Of a DNA stretch of 64,000 nucleotides, positions 6,476-17,375 are shown one piece after another. The translations under genes and the position numbers were made by a program. Below the pieces are notes generated by a model. The model searched no databases, had not been told where the DNA came from, and worked only from the letters and a program-made list of their open reading frames with translations. Each line of letters starts with the position of its first letter. Position 1 is the first letter of the stretch. This DNA comes from Candidatus Planktophila limnetica (lineage in GTDB: Bacteria > Actinomycetota > Actinomycetes > Nanopelagicales > Nanopelagicaceae): assembly GCF_002288365.1 (NCBI RefSeq), contig NZ_CP016782.1:930001-994000 (forward strand), written 5' to 3'.

Positions 6476-9451
6476 TTCCAGTTCCATTGCTTTAAGAACA
6501 ATTGGATCCAATTTGCTGCGATCTACATCGCTATGTAAACGCTCGCGCATCTCAGGTGTCCAGAACTGCACAATATGGTGTGCCACTTCGATTTCAGGGG
6601 CACTAGCTTTTGGAACATTTGCAGCAATCTGATTGGCCATACGAATAATCGAATCTAATTGTGAATCCCCTGCAATATCGTGTGGATGAATAACGGCAGG
6701 TCCTTTTTCACTTGGTGAAATTTCAACTGCAGTTACTTTGTACTCAGGGCAGTTTGTGGCCCAATCTGAAATATCAGTTGTAATCACGTTTGCGCCAGAT
6801 TCTGGGAAGTGAAAGGTTGTATAGACAACGCCTGCAGGTACGGAATCAGTTATACGTGCATGCATAATTGTTTCGCCTACGCGAGAAGAAAGCTTGACCC
6901 AAGAACCATCTTTAATGCCACGCATTTCGGCATCTGATTCGTGAATATCTAAAATATCTTCGCTGTGCCAGATGTTATTTGCTGTACGACGAGTTTGTGC
7001 ACCCACGTTGTACTGGCTCAAGATGCGACCTGTTGTAAGCAGTAATGGGAATTTGCGTGTGGATTTTTCTTCGGTTGCAACATATGGCGTTGGCATGAAT
7101 TTACCTTCACCGCGAACGAATTCATTGATATGCATTGTTGGTGTGCCTTCAGGGGCTTTTTCATTAACTGGCCACTGCAATGAACCAACACGATCTAAAT
7201 GTTCAAATGAAACTCCGGCAAATGTCGGTGTGGTTGCGGCAATTTCATCCATGATTTCTGATGCTTGCGCATATGACATGTCATAACCCATGGCGCGAGA
7301 AAGATCGCACGTTACTTCAAATTCACTCTTGCCAGTCTTTGAGGCCATAACCGGGCGAACACGATTGATGCGACGCTCGGCATTTGTAAATGTTCCATCT
7401 TTTTCTAGAAAAGATGTACCTGGCAAGAAAACGTGGGCAAATTTAGAAGTTTCATTCAGGAACAAATCCTGCACAATGACCATATCCATAGAGCGAAGTG
7501 CAGCATGCACGTGTGTTGTGTTTGGATCTGATTGAGCAATATCTTCACCTTGTACGTAAAGACCGCGGAACTTATTACCGAGCGCCGAATCAAACATATT
7601 TGGAATACGTAATCCAGGTTCTGGGCGAAGTGTTACGCCCCATTTTTTGTTGAAAATTTCGCGAACATCATCGCGAGAAATATGACGATACCCCGGTAAT
7701 TCATGTGGAAATGATCCCATGTCACAAGAACCCTGCACATTGTTCTGTCCGCGAAGTGGATTAACTCCAACACCTTTGCGGCCAATGTTTCCGGTCGCCA
7801 TAGCAAGGTTTGCAATTCCCATCACCATTGTTGAACCTTGGCTGTGCTCTGTTACGCCAAGACCATAATAAATTGAGCCATTAGGAACTGATGCAAATAA
7901 ACGAGCTGCTTCGCGAATCTTTGCAGCCGGTACGCCAGATGCTGCTTCTAAAAACTCTGGGCTATTTTCTTCAAGGCAAATAAACTTTTCCCACGCAGCA
8001 AATGCTTCAAGATCACAACGAGCGTTAACGAATTCGCGATTAATCAATCCTTCTGTGGCAACTACGTGGGCCAATGCGTTAATTACTGCCACGTTTGTGC
8101 CCGGCAATAATTGCAGGTGGTAATCCGCTTCGGTGTGAGCAGATTTAACAGTTTCTGTCACACGTGGATCAACGACGATTAGTTTGGCACCGCGGCGAAG
8201 CGCTTGTTTCATACGAGAGTTAAATACTGGGTGGGCAGCCGCTGGGTTTGCGCCAATAACCATGATGACATCTGAGAACTCAACGGATTCAAAGTCTTGT
8301 GTGCCAGCCGATGTGCCAAAGGTTTGATTGAGTCCATAGCCTGTTGGTGAGTGACATACACGCGCGCAAGTGTCTACGTTGTTATTGCCAAATGCTGCGC
8401 GCACCATCTTTTGAACCACAAAAACTTCTTCATTTGTGCAACGAGATGAGGTGATGCCACCGATGGAGTCCACACCGCTTTCAGCCTGAATCTTCTTTAG
8501 ACCAGCTGCGGCAAATGCGATTGCTTCTTCATAAGAAACTTCTCGCCATTCGTCCGTTATCTTTTCGCGAATCAAAGGTTTTGTAATGCGATCATCGTGA
8601 GTGGCATAGCCCCAAGCAAAACGACCCTTCACGCATGAGTGACCAGCATTAGCGCCACCATCTTTGAGCGGAACCATGCGCACAACTTCATCGCCACGCA
8701 TCTCGGCTTTAAATGTGCATCCAACACCGCAATACGCGCATGTTGTAATGACAGATCGTGTTGGTGCACCGATAGTAAGTAAAGTTTTTTCAGTCAGAGC
8801 ACCGGTTGGACAAGCCTGAACACATGCACCGCATGAGACACACTCGCTATCAATGAAAGATGTGCCTGATGAAGACACGCGTGCTTCAAAGCCACGGTTC
8901 TCAATGGTTAGTGCGAACGTACCCTGCACTTCATCGCACGCACGAACGCATCGATTACAAACAATGCATTCGGTGGAATCAAAAGTGAAGTATGGATTTG
9001 TCTCATCTTTTACAAGTCCTAAGTGAGTTTTTCCTTCATAGCGAACCTCTGTTAGTCCAACTTCTTTCGCCATTGCATGCATCTTGCACTCATCGCCAGT
9101 TTCGCAATTGGCTGGGTGATCTGACATGTATAGCTCCATGACACCGCGGCGTATTTTCTCCACGCGATCTGTCTTGGTTGAAACCTTCATTCCATCTGCA
9201 ACTGGAGTAGTACACGATGATGGAGTTCCGTTACGTCCGTCGATTTCAACAACACACAGACGACATGAACCAAATGCTTTTAGGCGATCTGTTGCGCAAA
9301 GTTTTGGAATGTTATTGCCGAGCATCGCTGCGGCTCGCATAATTGAAGTCTCTGCAGGAACCGTGACAGATTTTCCATCAATTTCAACTGTTACGTTTTC
9401 ACTCTTTTTACTTGCAGGAGTACCAAAGTCGGGCTCGATGAGCATTGTCAT
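6464..9451 (-). CDS. fdsA: NAD-linked formate dehydrogenase, catalytic alpha subunit
   Basis: A 995-residue molybdenum (or tungsten) enzyme oxidising formate to CO2. In order: a [2Fe-2S] domain (C52, C63, C66, C80), a HxxxC-type cluster site (H112, C116, C122), two ferredoxin-type [4Fe-4S] sites (C162-C172 and C204-C214), the N-terminal cluster of the catalytic domain (C238, C241, C245, C273), then the bis-MGD domains. The likely metal ligand is C366 in ARVCHSPT, a cysteine rather than selenocysteine, followed by the catalytic histidine. The C-terminal dinucleotide-binding domain is complete. ATG overlaps the end of the beta-subunit gene by four bases. The FdsGBA layout indicates a cytosolic NAD+-reducing enzyme. 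Confidence 0.93.
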   Translation of the reverse strand: MTMLIEPDFGTPASKKSENVTVEIDGKSVTVPAETSIMRAAAMLGNNIPKLCATDRLKAFGSCRLCVVEIDGRNGTPSSCTTPVADGMKVSTKTDRVEKIRRGVMELYMSDHPANCETGDECKMHAMAKEVGLTEVRYEGKTHLGLVKDETNPYFTFDSTECIVCNRCVRACDEVQGTFALTIENRGFEARVSSSGTSFIDSECVSCGACVQACPTGALTEKTLLTIGAPTRSVITTCAYCGVGCTFKAEMRGDEVVRMVPLKDGGANAGHSCVKGRFAWGYATHDDRITKPLIREKITDEWREVSYEEAIAFAAAGLKKIQAESGVDSIGGITSSRCTNEEVFVVQKMVRAAFGNNNVDTCARVCHSPTGYGLNQTFGTSAGTQDFESVEFSDVIMVIGANPAAAHPVFNSRMKQALRRGAKLIVVDPRVTETVKSAHTEADYHLQLLPGTNVAVINALAHVVATEGLINREFVNARCDLEAFAAWEKFICLEENSPEFLEAASGVPAAKIREAARLFASVPNGSIYYGLGVTEHSQGSTMVMGIANLAMATGNIGRKGVGVNPLRGQNNVQGSCDMGSFPHELPGYRHISRDDVREIFNKKWGVTLRPEPGLRIPNMFDSALGNKFRGLYVQGEDIAQSDPNTTHVHAALRSMDMVIVQDLFLNETSKFAHVFLPGTSFLEKDGTFTNAERRINRVRPVMASKTGKSEFEVTCDLSRAMGYDMSYAQASEIMDEIAATTPTFAGVSFEHLDRVGSLQWPVNEKAPEGTPTMHINEFVRGEGKFMPTPYVATEEKSTRKFPLLLTTGRILSQYNVGAQTRRTANNIWHSEDILDIHESDAEMRGIKDGSWVKLSSRVGETIMHARITDSVPAGVVYTTFHFPESGANVITTDISDWATNCPEYKVTAVEISPSEKGPAVIHPHDIAGDSQLDSIIRMANQIAANVPKASAPEIEVAHHIVQFWTPEMRERLHSDVDRSKLDPIVLKAMELESVK

Positions 9452-10992
9452 TTCTTGGCACCTCCCGTGAAATCTTCTGGGAAATTATTCATGGCACTCT
9501 TTACAGGAAGCGGAGTAAGTCCGCCCATGGCGCAGAGAGATCCATCTGTCATTACTTCACATAAGTCTAAGAGCAATAACTTGTTAGCGGGAACATCTAC
9601 GCCTGAAATAATTTTTTCAATGGTTTCAGCGCCTCGTGTTGAGCCTAAACGACACGGTGTGCACTTGCCACAAGATTCAAGAGCGCAGAACTCCATTGCA
9701 AACTTTGCTTGCTGCGCAAGATCTACTGAATCATCAAAGAGAACTACTCCGCCGTGACCGAGCATTCCGCCAGCTGCGGCCAACGATTCGTAATCCATTG
9801 AGACACCCAGCTGTGATGGATTGAAATAAGCACCGAGTGGGCCACCAATTTGAATTGCACGCAGTGGCTTTCCGCTGAGTGTGCCAGAACCAAATGTGTT
9901 TACTAGCGTTTCTAATGTAATTCCGAATGCGGTTTCAATAATTCCACCACGAGCAATGTTTCCGGCTAATTGGAAAACCTGCGTACCAAGGGATCGACCT
10001 ATGCCACGTGCTGCATAAGCCGCAGCCCCTGATGCCATAATCTCTGGAACACTGGCAAGAGTTAAGACGTTATTAATGATTGTTGGTTTGCCGAATAAGC
10101 CTTCGATTGCAGGTAGTGGCGGCTTAGAGCGAACTACTCCACGCTTTCCTTCAAGGCTTTCAAGCATCGCTGTTTCTTCACCGCAGACATAAGAACCTGC
10201 GCCGACTCGAACTTCTAAATTAAATGCATGCGCACTTTTCAGAACTGATTTGCCTAGAACACCTGCTGCTTGTGCGATATCAATAGCATCACGTAAGCGC
10301 TTAATTGCTGTTGGGTATTCAGAGCGTAGATAAACAAATCCCTCTGTGGCACCCACGGCAACTGCTGCGATCGTCATTCCTTCAATTAATGTAAAAGGAT
10401 CTGCCTCAATTAAAATGCGATCTGCAAATGTTCCGCTATCTCCTTCATCTGCATTACAACAGATGTATTTTTGATCCGCTTTCGTATCAAGAACTGTCTT
10501 CCACTTAATACCAGCTGGAAATCCTGCTCCCCCGCGTCCGCGCAATCCTGATGCAGTAACTTCGGCAACAGTTTCACTTGCGCTCTGAGTTATTGCTCTA
10601 CGTAAGCCAACTAGGCCGCCATGAGATTCATAATCACTCAGCGATAGCGGATCAATTATTCCAACTCGCTTGTACGTAACGCGATCCTGCTTTGAAAACC
10701 ATTGAATTTCATCAGTTACACCGAGTGCCAGCGGGTGCGCGCCACCATGTAAGAAATCAGAATCAAAAAGTGATGCAACATCGTCGGGCTGCACGGGACC
10801 GTATGCAATGCGCCCTTGGGCAGTTACAACTTCTACAAGAGTTTCAAGCCAGAGGGCGCCACGCGTTCCATTTCGAATAATGGTTACGGCGAGTGAACGT
10901 TTGACTGCTTCTTTTGCAATCAGGGCTGCAACTTGATCGGCCCCAATTGATACAGCTGCGCTGTCATTTGGAACATAGACAATCGTGCTCAT
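9448..10992 (-). CDS. fdsB: Formate dehydrogenase beta subunit (NuoF-like, NADH/FMN)
   Basis: A 514-residue diaphorase subunit. An N-terminal thioredoxin-like part (about 1-110) precedes a NuoF core: RGRGGAGFPAG (151-161) for FMN/NAD, CNADEGD (179-185), and GSYVCGEETA near 266-275. The [4Fe-4S] ligands C441, C444, C447 (SCGKCTPC) and C487 are present. It passes electrons from the alpha subunit to NAD+. It overlaps the gamma gene (ATGA) and the alpha gene by four bases each, so the three subunits are translationally coupled. It is a complex I homologue, but no other nuo genes are nearby. Confidence 0.92.
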   Translation of the reverse strand: MSTIVYVPNDSAAVSIGADQVAALIAKEAVKRSLAVTIIRNGTRGALWLETLVEVVTAQGRIAYGPVQPDDVASLFDSDFLHGGAHPLALGVTDEIQWFSKQDRVTYKRVGIIDPLSLSDYESHGGLVGLRRAITQSASETVAEVTASGLRGRGGAGFPAGIKWKTVLDTKADQKYICCNADEGDSGTFADRILIEADPFTLIEGMTIAAVAVGATEGFVYLRSEYPTAIKRLRDAIDIAQAAGVLGKSVLKSAHAFNLEVRVGAGSYVCGEETAMLESLEGKRGVVRSKPPLPAIEGLFGKPTIINNVLTLASVPEIMASGAAAYAARGIGRSLGTQVFQLAGNIARGGIIETAFGITLETLVNTFGSGTLSGKPLRAIQIGGPLGAYFNPSQLGVSMDYESLAAAGGMLGHGGVVLFDDSVDLAQQAKFAMEFCALESCGKCTPCRLGSTRGAETIEKIISGVDVPANKLLLLDLCEVMTDGSLCAMGGLTPLPVKSAMNNFPEDFTGGAKK

Positions 10993-11432
10993 GCGGTGAC
11001 CTTCTCAACGCTTGCTCGACCAACTAATTCGCCATCGACCATTGCCGCTGGTCCAAGAGCGCAATTGCCAAAACAGTACGCCGATTTAATTTCCACATCG
11101 GTATACGTTTCATCGATTTTCTTGCCGAGTTTTTTCTCAACAGCTGCAACAAGTACGCGCGAACCAACTGCTTGGCACGCCTCCGCTACGCATATTTGAA
11201 TACAACGAGCAGGCGATGGAGTTGAGCGTAGGTCGTGATAATACGTAAGCACTCCGTGTACATCAGCCCGAGAAACGTTAAATGTTTCAGCAATTAGTGC
11301 AACTGCATCCTCATGGACGTATCCAAAACGCTCTTGAATAGATTGCAGCGCAATAAGCACTGGACCTTGAACGTTTTTCAAAGGTGACAACACAACTGTT
11401 GCTTCTTTGATACTCCACGTTGGATATGACAT
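10989..11432 (-). CDS. fdsG: Formate dehydrogenase gamma subunit (NuoE-like [2Fe-2S])
   Basis: A 147-residue NuoE/FdsG-type protein. An N-terminal helical bundle is followed by a thioredoxin-like [2Fe-2S] domain with C81, C86, C120 and C124 (CxxxxC and CxxxC spacing). It associates with the NuoF-like subunit as part of the electron path to NAD+. It begins one base after the formate-THF ligase stop and overlaps the beta-subunit start by four bases. The length is a little short for NuoE and typical for FdsG. Confidence 0.9.
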   Translation of the reverse strand: MSYPTWSIKEATVVLSPLKNVQGPVLIALQSIQERFGYVHEDAVALIAETFNVSRADVHGVLTYYHDLRSTPSPARCIQICVAEACQAVGSRVLVAAVEKKLGKKIDETYTDVEIKSAYCFGNCALGPAAMVDGELVGRASVEKVTA

Positions 11433-11433
11433 A

Positions 11434-13098
11434 TTAGAAAAGACCTACAACCTTGCCATCGACATAATCAATACGTTCAGCCGATGGAACCTTTGGTAAT
11501 CCAGGCATCGTCATTACTTCACCACAGACCAAGACAATGAATTCGGCTCCAGCGGATAAACGAACTTCGCGGATGTTAAGTGAGTGCCCACTTGGTGCTC
11601 CGCGAAGGGCCGCATCGGTTGAAAATGAGTACTGAGTCTTTGCGACACAGATTGGGAAGTGGCCATAGCCGCTCTCCTGTAGTTCTTTGATCTTGTTGCG
11701 AACCTTGGCATCTGCTGTGACATCTGCGGCTCCATAGATCTTTGTTGCAACTGCTGTGACTTTGTCCCACAGGGTTGCGCTGTCTTCATAGACAAATGTC
11801 ATCTTTGATGGCTTCTCGCAGAGTTCGACGACTGCGTGTGCAAGATCTGCAGCGCCTTTACCGCCATCTGCCCAGTGAGTTGCAAGAACAATCTTTACAC
11901 CCAGTGCTTCAACTTTTTTGCGAAGTAATTCCACTTCTGCCTTCGTATCACTTGTGAAGTGATTAATTGAAACAACTAGTGGCAAGTTATAGACAGTTGT
12001 GATGTTCTTGATATGGCGCTCAAGATTAATGATTCCCTTTTCGAGCGCATCAAGATTCTCATCTGTAATGGTTTTTAGGTCTGCACCACCGTGATACTTA
12101 AGCGCACGAATAGTCGCTACGAGGACACACGCAGATGGCGCAATACCAGCCTTGCGACACTTAATATCAATAAACTTTTCAGCTCCAAGGTCAGCGCCGA
12201 ATCCTGCTTCGGTGACAACGTAATCTGCCAACTTAAGAGCAGATGTTGTTGCAACTACTGAGTTGCAGCCGTGTGCAATATTTGCAAATGGGCCACCATG
12301 AACAAATGCTGGAGTATTTTCTAGCGTTTGTACCAAGTTTGGTTGGAAAGCATCTTTTAAAATTACAGTCATTGCGCCGTGTGCATTGAGATCACTAGCA
12401 AGAACAGGCTTCTTATCGCGTGTGTATGCCACAACGATTTTGCCCATACGCTCTTTTAGATCTTCAATAGATGTTGCAAGACAGAAAATTGCCATGATTT
12501 CGGAAGCAACAACGATGTCGAATCCGTCTTGGCGTGGCATACCGTTTCCAACTCCACCCAGGGATGCAACGATTTCACGGAGCGCACGATCATTCATGTC
12601 TACTACACGCTTCCATGTAATGCGACGAACATCTACATCTAAAGTATTTCCATGGTGAATATGGTTATCTAAAAGTGCTGCAAGTAAGTTATTTGCAAGT
12701 GCTATTGCACTGAAATCTCCAGTGAAGTGAAGATTGATATCTTCCATCGGAACAACTTGCGCGTACCCACCGCCAGCTGCTCCGCCCTTCATTCCAAAGA
12801 CAGGACCCAGTGATGGTTCGCGAAGAGCAATCAGTGCGTTCTTGCCAATGTGGCGAAGAGCATCTCCGAGACCAACTGTGGTCGTTGTTTTACCTTCTCC
12901 TGCTGGTGTTGGACTGATTGCAGTTACTAATACAAGTTTGCTATCACTCTTCTTTGGCAAAGCATCCAAGTACTTCAAAGAGATTTTTGCCTTGTAATGT
13001 CCATACGGCTCGAGATGCTCCGCGCCAATTCCTAGGGATGCACCGATTTCTAGAATCGGTTTCATTGTGGCTTTTTGAGCGATTTCGATGTCGGACAT
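11434..13098 (-). CDS. fhs: Formate-tetrahydrofolate ligase
   Basis: A 554-residue enzyme interconverting formate + THF + ATP and 10-formyl-THF + ADP + phosphate. The P-loop [10 protein letters not shown] (63-72), [14 protein letters not shown] (about 123-136) and [13 protein letters not shown] are family hallmarks, and the length is normal. Placed between electron-transfer flavoprotein and formate dehydrogenase genes in one operon, it most likely runs toward formate and ATP, giving substrate-level phosphorylation from methyl oxidation. The direction is inference. Gaps to neighbours are one to two bases. Confidence 0.95.
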   Translation of the reverse strand: MSDIEIAQKATMKPILEIGASLGIGAEHLEPYGHYKAKISLKYLDALPKKSDSKLVLVTAISPTPAGEGKTTTTVGLGDALRHIGKNALIALREPSLGPVFGMKGGAAGGGYAQVVPMEDINLHFTGDFSAIALANNLLAALLDNHIHHGNTLDVDVRRITWKRVVDMNDRALREIVASLGGVGNGMPRQDGFDIVVASEIMAIFCLATSIEDLKERMGKIVVAYTRDKKPVLASDLNAHGAMTVILKDAFQPNLVQTLENTPAFVHGGPFANIAHGCNSVVATTSALKLADYVVTEAGFGADLGAEKFIDIKCRKAGIAPSACVLVATIRALKYHGGADLKTITDENLDALEKGIINLERHIKNITTVYNLPLVVSINHFTSDTKAEVELLRKKVEALGVKIVLATHWADGGKGAADLAHAVVELCEKPSKMTFVYEDSATLWDKVTAVATKIYGAADVTADAKVRNKIKELQESGYGHFPICVAKTQYSFSTDAALRGAPSGHSLNIREVRLSAGAEFIVLVCGEVMTMPGLPKVPSAERIDYVDGKVVGLF

Positions 13099-13100
13099 GT

Positions 13101-14063
13101 TTATCCCTTTGCTGCTCGTACTGCGCTGGTTAATGCAGGAAGTACCTGATGCAGATCACCGATGATTGCGTAATCTGCATAGTTAAGAATTGGAGCTTCA
13201 GGATCGGTATTGATTACAACAATTGTTTTACTGTTCTTCATTCCAGCAATATGTTGCATTGCACCTGAAATTCCGCATGCAATATAAAGATCTGGAGCGA
13301 CCTTAGAGCCAGTCTGTCCAACTTGTTCTGCGTGTGGACGCCAACCAGATGCAGTCACAACACGTGAACAACCAACTGTTCCTTCCATTAAGGCTGCGAG
13401 CTCTTCTAACTTACTAAAGCCTTCTGGGCCACCAACACCGCGACCACCAGAAATAATTACCTTCGCATCGGTAAGCGTTACGCCGCCGCTCTTGGATTCA
13501 CCAGAATCGCGGCTGAGTATTCGAACAACCGTGTCACTTGCTTCAAGTGATGGTTGGAATTCAGCAACTGTTGCTGCGCCACCATTTGATGCTTCTGGTT
13601 CAACAGAGAATGGAAAGATTGTTGCAATCAGAACAGGGGCGTGAACATTTGCTTCTTCAATAAGGTTGCCCGCCCAACGTGCACGTTGCACAACGTGAGG
13701 TGTACCCAGTGTGATGGATGAACAATCAGATGCCATTGGAGCATCTAAAAATGCTGCAAGGTGAGCTAGCTGTTCGTTACCACGTGGGCTACCAGCTGCT
13801 AATACAGCGGCAGGATTTAGTTTGCCTACAAGATCTTTAAGTGCACGACCAGATGCTTGTGGGGTGTAATCAGATATGTCAGCGTGATCTGCAACGTGCA
13901 AAACTGTTGCGCCAAATTCGCCAACGACGCCAGCTAGGGCAGCGCCATCTTTACCAATGACAACTGCTTCAACGCCTTGTCCAAGGTTGCGTGCCGCAGT
14001 GAGTGCGCGCAATGACAATGGATCGAGCTCTCCGCGGTCGTGATCTACTAGTACCAAAATCAT
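13101..14063 (-). CDS. etfA: Electron transfer flavoprotein alpha subunit
   Basis: A 320-residue FAD-binding subunit. The C-terminal ETF FAD domain has [12 protein letters not shown] (about 208-219), [15 protein letters not shown] and [16 protein letters not shown], followed by NTDPEAP and DYAIIGDL. With EtfB it accepts electrons from primary flavoprotein dehydrogenases; the gene two upstream encodes such an enzyme. It overlaps etfB by four bases. No ETF:quinone oxidoreductase gene is visible, so the final acceptor is unknown. No feature pointing to a bifurcating type is evident by eye. Confidence 0.93.
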   Translation of the reverse strand: MILVLVDHDRGELDPLSLRALTAARNLGQGVEAVVIGKDGAALAGVVGEFGATVLHVADHADISDYTPQASGRALKDLVGKLNPAAVLAAGSPRGNEQLAHLAAFLDAPMASDCSSITLGTPHVVQRARWAGNLIEEANVHAPVLIATIFPFSVEPEASNGGAATVAEFQPSLEASDTVVRILSRDSGESKSGGVTLTDAKVIISGGRGVGGPEGFSKLEELAALMEGTVGCSRVVTASGWRPHAEQVGQTGSKVAPDLYIACGISGAMQHIAGMKNSKTIVVINTDPEAPILNYADYAIIGDLHQVLPALTSAVRAAKG

Positions 14064-14818
14064 GAGAGTGCTCCGATCTTCTTTAGAACTTCTAATAAGG
14101 CAGGAACAGCGTCTGCTCCGTTGCCGAGAATTTCTGCTCCAGTTGATTTAGATGGAGCAATTGTTAGATTGAGTTTTTCTAACTTTGGAACACTGGGTGA
14201 TGCTTTCTTCATATCTACTGGCTTTTTGCGGGCCTGCATACGACCTGGCACAGATGGATAACGAGGAATGTTTAAGCCATCTCGCACAGTAACAATTGCT
14301 GGCAAAGGTGCTTCATAGTGTTCGCGTCCTGTTGCAACCACACGTTCACACGATGCGATTCCGTTTTCAATCTTCATCGCCTTTACATTTGTCACGATTG
14401 GACGATTGAGTGCATGTGCCACACGTACGTGAATTTGATATCCGGCGCTATCAACTGATTCGGCGCCAAAAATAATGAGATCAAACTTTGTCTCTTCAGC
14501 ATTGATTGCATCAACTAACGCTGCAGCAGTTGCCTGCGGATCCCACTCTTGTCCATCAGTTTCTAGAAGAACTGCGCGTGTTGCACCAATTGCTAATTGT
14601 GCACGCAACTGCTCTTCAGCATCTGATGGTCCAAGTGTGAGCAGAGTGAGCGAACCGCCCATTTGTTCTACGAGTTGAACACCAGCTTCCACGGCGTTTT
14701 CTTCGTGAGGACTGATTCCAAAGCCAAGGTGCTTTGTCTCAATATCTTTAGCATCCGGTGTAAGAATTAACTTTCCACCTGCAAGAGGAACTCGCTTTAA
14801 ACAAACTAAAACATCCAT
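14060..14818 (-). CDS. etfB: Electron transfer flavoprotein beta subunit
   Basis: A 252-residue EtfB with the N-terminal MDVLVCLKRVP strand, the central GAESVDSAGYQIHVRVAHAL nucleotide-binding region and the VTVRDGLNIPRYPS segment near 176-190. It forms the AMP- or FAD-binding half of ETF. The start ATG overlaps the stop of the dehydrogenase gene (TAATG), so this ETF is built as the dedicated acceptor of that enzyme. Confidence 0.93.
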   Translation of the reverse strand: MDVLVCLKRVPLAGGKLILTPDAKDIETKHLGFGISPHEENAVEAGVQLVEQMGGSLTLLTLGPSDAEEQLRAQLAIGATRAVLLETDGQEWDPQATAAALVDAINAEETKFDLIIFGAESVDSAGYQIHVRVAHALNRPIVTNVKAMKIENGIASCERVVATGREHYEAPLPAIVTVRDGLNIPRYPSVPGRMQARKKPVDMKKASPSVPKLEKLNLTIAPSKSTGAEILGNGADAVPALLEVLKKIGALS

Positions 14819-17337
14819 TACGCCAAAATCCTCTCATTTGATGAGTCAAATACAGATGTAGCGCCAACTTCAGCGATTGAACATGGATAGTGCTCACCGA
14901 GGTATTCCACGATGAATTTATTACCTGCAACTGCAAGTTCTGTAGGCAAGTAAGACATCAAGATGTGTTTTCCAAGTGATGGCGCAGAACCAGCACTTGT
15001 TACATATGAACGACGTCCATGTGAATCAGTAATTGGCTTCTTATCTAAAGTAAGAATTGGTTCGCTGCCCATCATGTATCGCTTTTCACCAGTTGATGAT
15101 GTGTGATCATCAACAAATAAAGTGCAGAGCATGACAGCTGGTTTTTCGCTGCGATGCTTTATGTGAGCTTGCTTGCCAATAAAGTCTGCTTCTTTTAGTT
15201 TTGGAGTCTGCATTCCTGCTTCGACCACTGTGTACTCAGTTTCAAGTTCTGGACCGTATGCGCGGTAGCACTTTTCTAAGCGACCAGTTGTTCCGTAGAC
15301 ACCAATGCCAACAGGAATCATTCCGTGATTCTTACCGGCTTCCCATAGTGCATCCCAGAGAGCAGGACCATCAGCCATTGGTACATAGAATTCCCAACCG
15401 AGATCTCCTACGTATGAAATACGAGAGGCAAGAACTTTTACGCCCTTGATATCGATTTCCTTACATGTGCTGAATTTAAATGCTTCATTGCTCATGTCAG
15501 CAGATGTAATTTCCTGCACAATCTTTCGAGCATTTGGTCCCCACACGCCAAGAGTTGTGTAATCAGAAGTAATGTCTTTAATCGATGCAGATCCATCGGC
15601 TGGCAATAAGTCTGCAAACCACTTCTTATCAGCCATACCGTGAGCACCACCTGTAACCACACGGAAGTGTGATTCGCCAAGGCGCATGATTGTTAAATCT
15701 GATTTGAATCCACCATTTGGACCAAGTACAGGCGTATAAACAACTCGACCAATGGCAACATCCATCTGTCGAAGTGCAGCCTTTTGCACAACAGCAAGTG
15801 CTGATGGTCCAGTGATATCAAAGTATGCAAAAGCAGTTAGATCAACGATGCCTGCTGTTTCGCGCATTTGTAAGTGCTCTGCATTGATAATTGGTGACCA
15901 CCAACGTGATTCCCATTCAGCTGTGCGCGGCATAACTTTGTCGCCAAACTTTGCAACAAGATCCTTGTTGCACTCATACCAAAATGGTCGTTCCCATCCT
16001 GCTGTCTCATAGAAGACTGCGCCAAGCTTTGCTTCGCGATCGTAATATGGAGAGAGGCGAACCTTACGATTTGATTCGTATTGCTCAAGTGGATGCACAA
16101 TTCCGTATGTCTTGTTAAATGACTCAGCAACGCGAGCTTTCACGTGCTTGTCATCTTTGTGATGCTCATGGAAGCGAGCGATGTTTGATGCGTGCAGATC
16201 AATCTGTGAATCACCTAAAACCATCCACTCTGCAACAGATTTTGCTGTTCCTGGACCTTCTTTAATCCACACAGCCGCAACTGACCACAATCCCTTAACT
16301 TCAGGAGTTTCACCCAGGACAGGCATTCCATCTGGTGTGTAAGAAAGGATTCCGTTGCAAGCATACTTTTCACGAACATTTTCATCGCCAACAATTGATG
16401 GCATCAATTCATATGAGTGCTCATCTTGGATATCAAAGTCAGCCTGTGTAAATGCAAACTCAGTTGGAGAAAGTGTTGCAGTTGCATTTGATGGCAAATC
16501 TTCTGCGTTATAAAGAATTGGTCGGTGTGCATACGAACCGATTTCAAGACCTGTGCCGTGTTGACGCTCATACATGAATGTGTCCATGTCGCGAACGATT
16601 GGCCATTCGATATCTCCCTTTGCATCAGCAAAGAATGGAACTGGTCCAATATCTTTCATCTGGTGCACAGCAGGAGTTAATGGAATATGCGCCCCAGCCA
16701 TGGCTGCAAGCTTTGGTGACCAACAGCCGCATGCGATAACAACGTATTCAGCTTCGATTGTTCCTTGATCTGTCACAACAGCTTTCACGCGACCATTTTC
16801 AACCTTGATGTCTTGAACTTCAACGTTTGCAAATGATTGCGCAGCGCCCATTTCAGCAGCCTTTTCGCGCATCAAAGTGCCTGTGCGAAGTGAGTCAACT
16901 ACGCCCACTGTAGGTTGGTAATAACCACCAAGGATTACCGTTTCATCAATGTATGGAACTAGTTTTTTCACTTCTTCTGGGGAAATAATTCGACCACCAT
17001 CGACGCCCCATGATTTTGCAGAAGTAATACGACGAGCAAGCTCTTGCATGCGCTCTGGAGTACGTGCTACTTCAATACCACCAGATTCAGTAAATGTCCC
17101 AAACTCTTTGTATTGACGCATGCTCTCTGCAGTAATTGCAGTCATTTCCTTTGAGTGATCAACAGGGAAAATAAAGTTAGATGCGTGACCAGTTGAACCA
17201 CCAGGGTTTGGCAGCGGTCCTTTATCAATCTGAACAATGTCTTTCCATCCAAGCTTTGCAAGGTGATAGACCATGCCGTTGCCGACGATTCCTGCGCCAA
17301 TAACAAGGCACTTTGCTTTACTAGGTAACTTGCTCAT
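14818..17337 (-). CDS. Dimethylglycine/sarcosine dehydrogenase-like flavoprotein with THF (GcvT) domain
   Basis: An 839-residue two-part enzyme. The N-terminal half is a DAO-type FAD domain with GAGIVG (14-19) and STGHASNF, where H51 aligns with the histidine that binds FAD covalently in mammalian dimethylglycine dehydrogenase. A linking FAO domain leads into a GcvT-like THF-binding domain (about 430-835). The family removes N-methyl groups oxidatively, transfers the formaldehyde unit to THF as 5,10-methylene-THF and reduces ETF, whose genes follow directly. Dimethylglycine or sarcosine is the likely substrate; other N-methyl amines cannot be excluded. The start has a CGAGGA ribosome site 8 bases upstream. 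Confidence 0.88.
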   Translation of the reverse strand: MSKLPSKAKCLVIGAGIVGNGMVYHLAKLGWKDIVQIDKGPLPNPGGSTGHASNFIFPVDHSKEMTAITAESMRQYKEFGTFTESGGIEVARTPERMQELARRITSAKSWGVDGGRIISPEEVKKLVPYIDETVILGGYYQPTVGVVDSLRTGTLMREKAAEMGAAQSFANVEVQDIKVENGRVKAVVTDQGTIEAEYVVIACGCWSPKLAAMAGAHIPLTPAVHQMKDIGPVPFFADAKGDIEWPIVRDMDTFMYERQHGTGLEIGSYAHRPILYNAEDLPSNATATLSPTEFAFTQADFDIQDEHSYELMPSIVGDENVREKYACNGILSYTPDGMPVLGETPEVKGLWSVAAVWIKEGPGTAKSVAEWMVLGDSQIDLHASNIARFHEHHKDDKHVKARVAESFNKTYGIVHPLEQYESNRKVRLSPYYDREAKLGAVFYETAGWERPFWYECNKDLVAKFGDKVMPRTAEWESRWWSPIINAEHLQMRETAGIVDLTAFAYFDITGPSALAVVQKAALRQMDVAIGRVVYTPVLGPNGGFKSDLTIMRLGESHFRVVTGGAHGMADKKWFADLLPADGSASIKDITSDYTTLGVWGPNARKIVQEITSADMSNEAFKFSTCKEIDIKGVKVLASRISYVGDLGWEFYVPMADGPALWDALWEAGKNHGMIPVGIGVYGTTGRLEKCYRAYGPELETEYTVVEAGMQTPKLKEADFIGKQAHIKHRSEKPAVMLCTLFVDDHTSSTGEKRYMMGSEPILTLDKKPITDSHGRRSYVTSAGSAPSLGKHILMSYLPTELAVAGNKFIVEYLGEHYPCSIAEVGATSVFDSSNERILA

Positions 17338-17375
17338 TCTTTTATCCTCGTTCTTTTCTTGATGGTGGTTGGTGG

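Noticed and set aside
9448-11432. Respiratory complex I fragment (nuoE/nuoF)
   Set aside because: These genes are coupled to a formate dehydrogenase alpha subunit and no other nuo genes occur, so FdsG/FdsB is the better reading.
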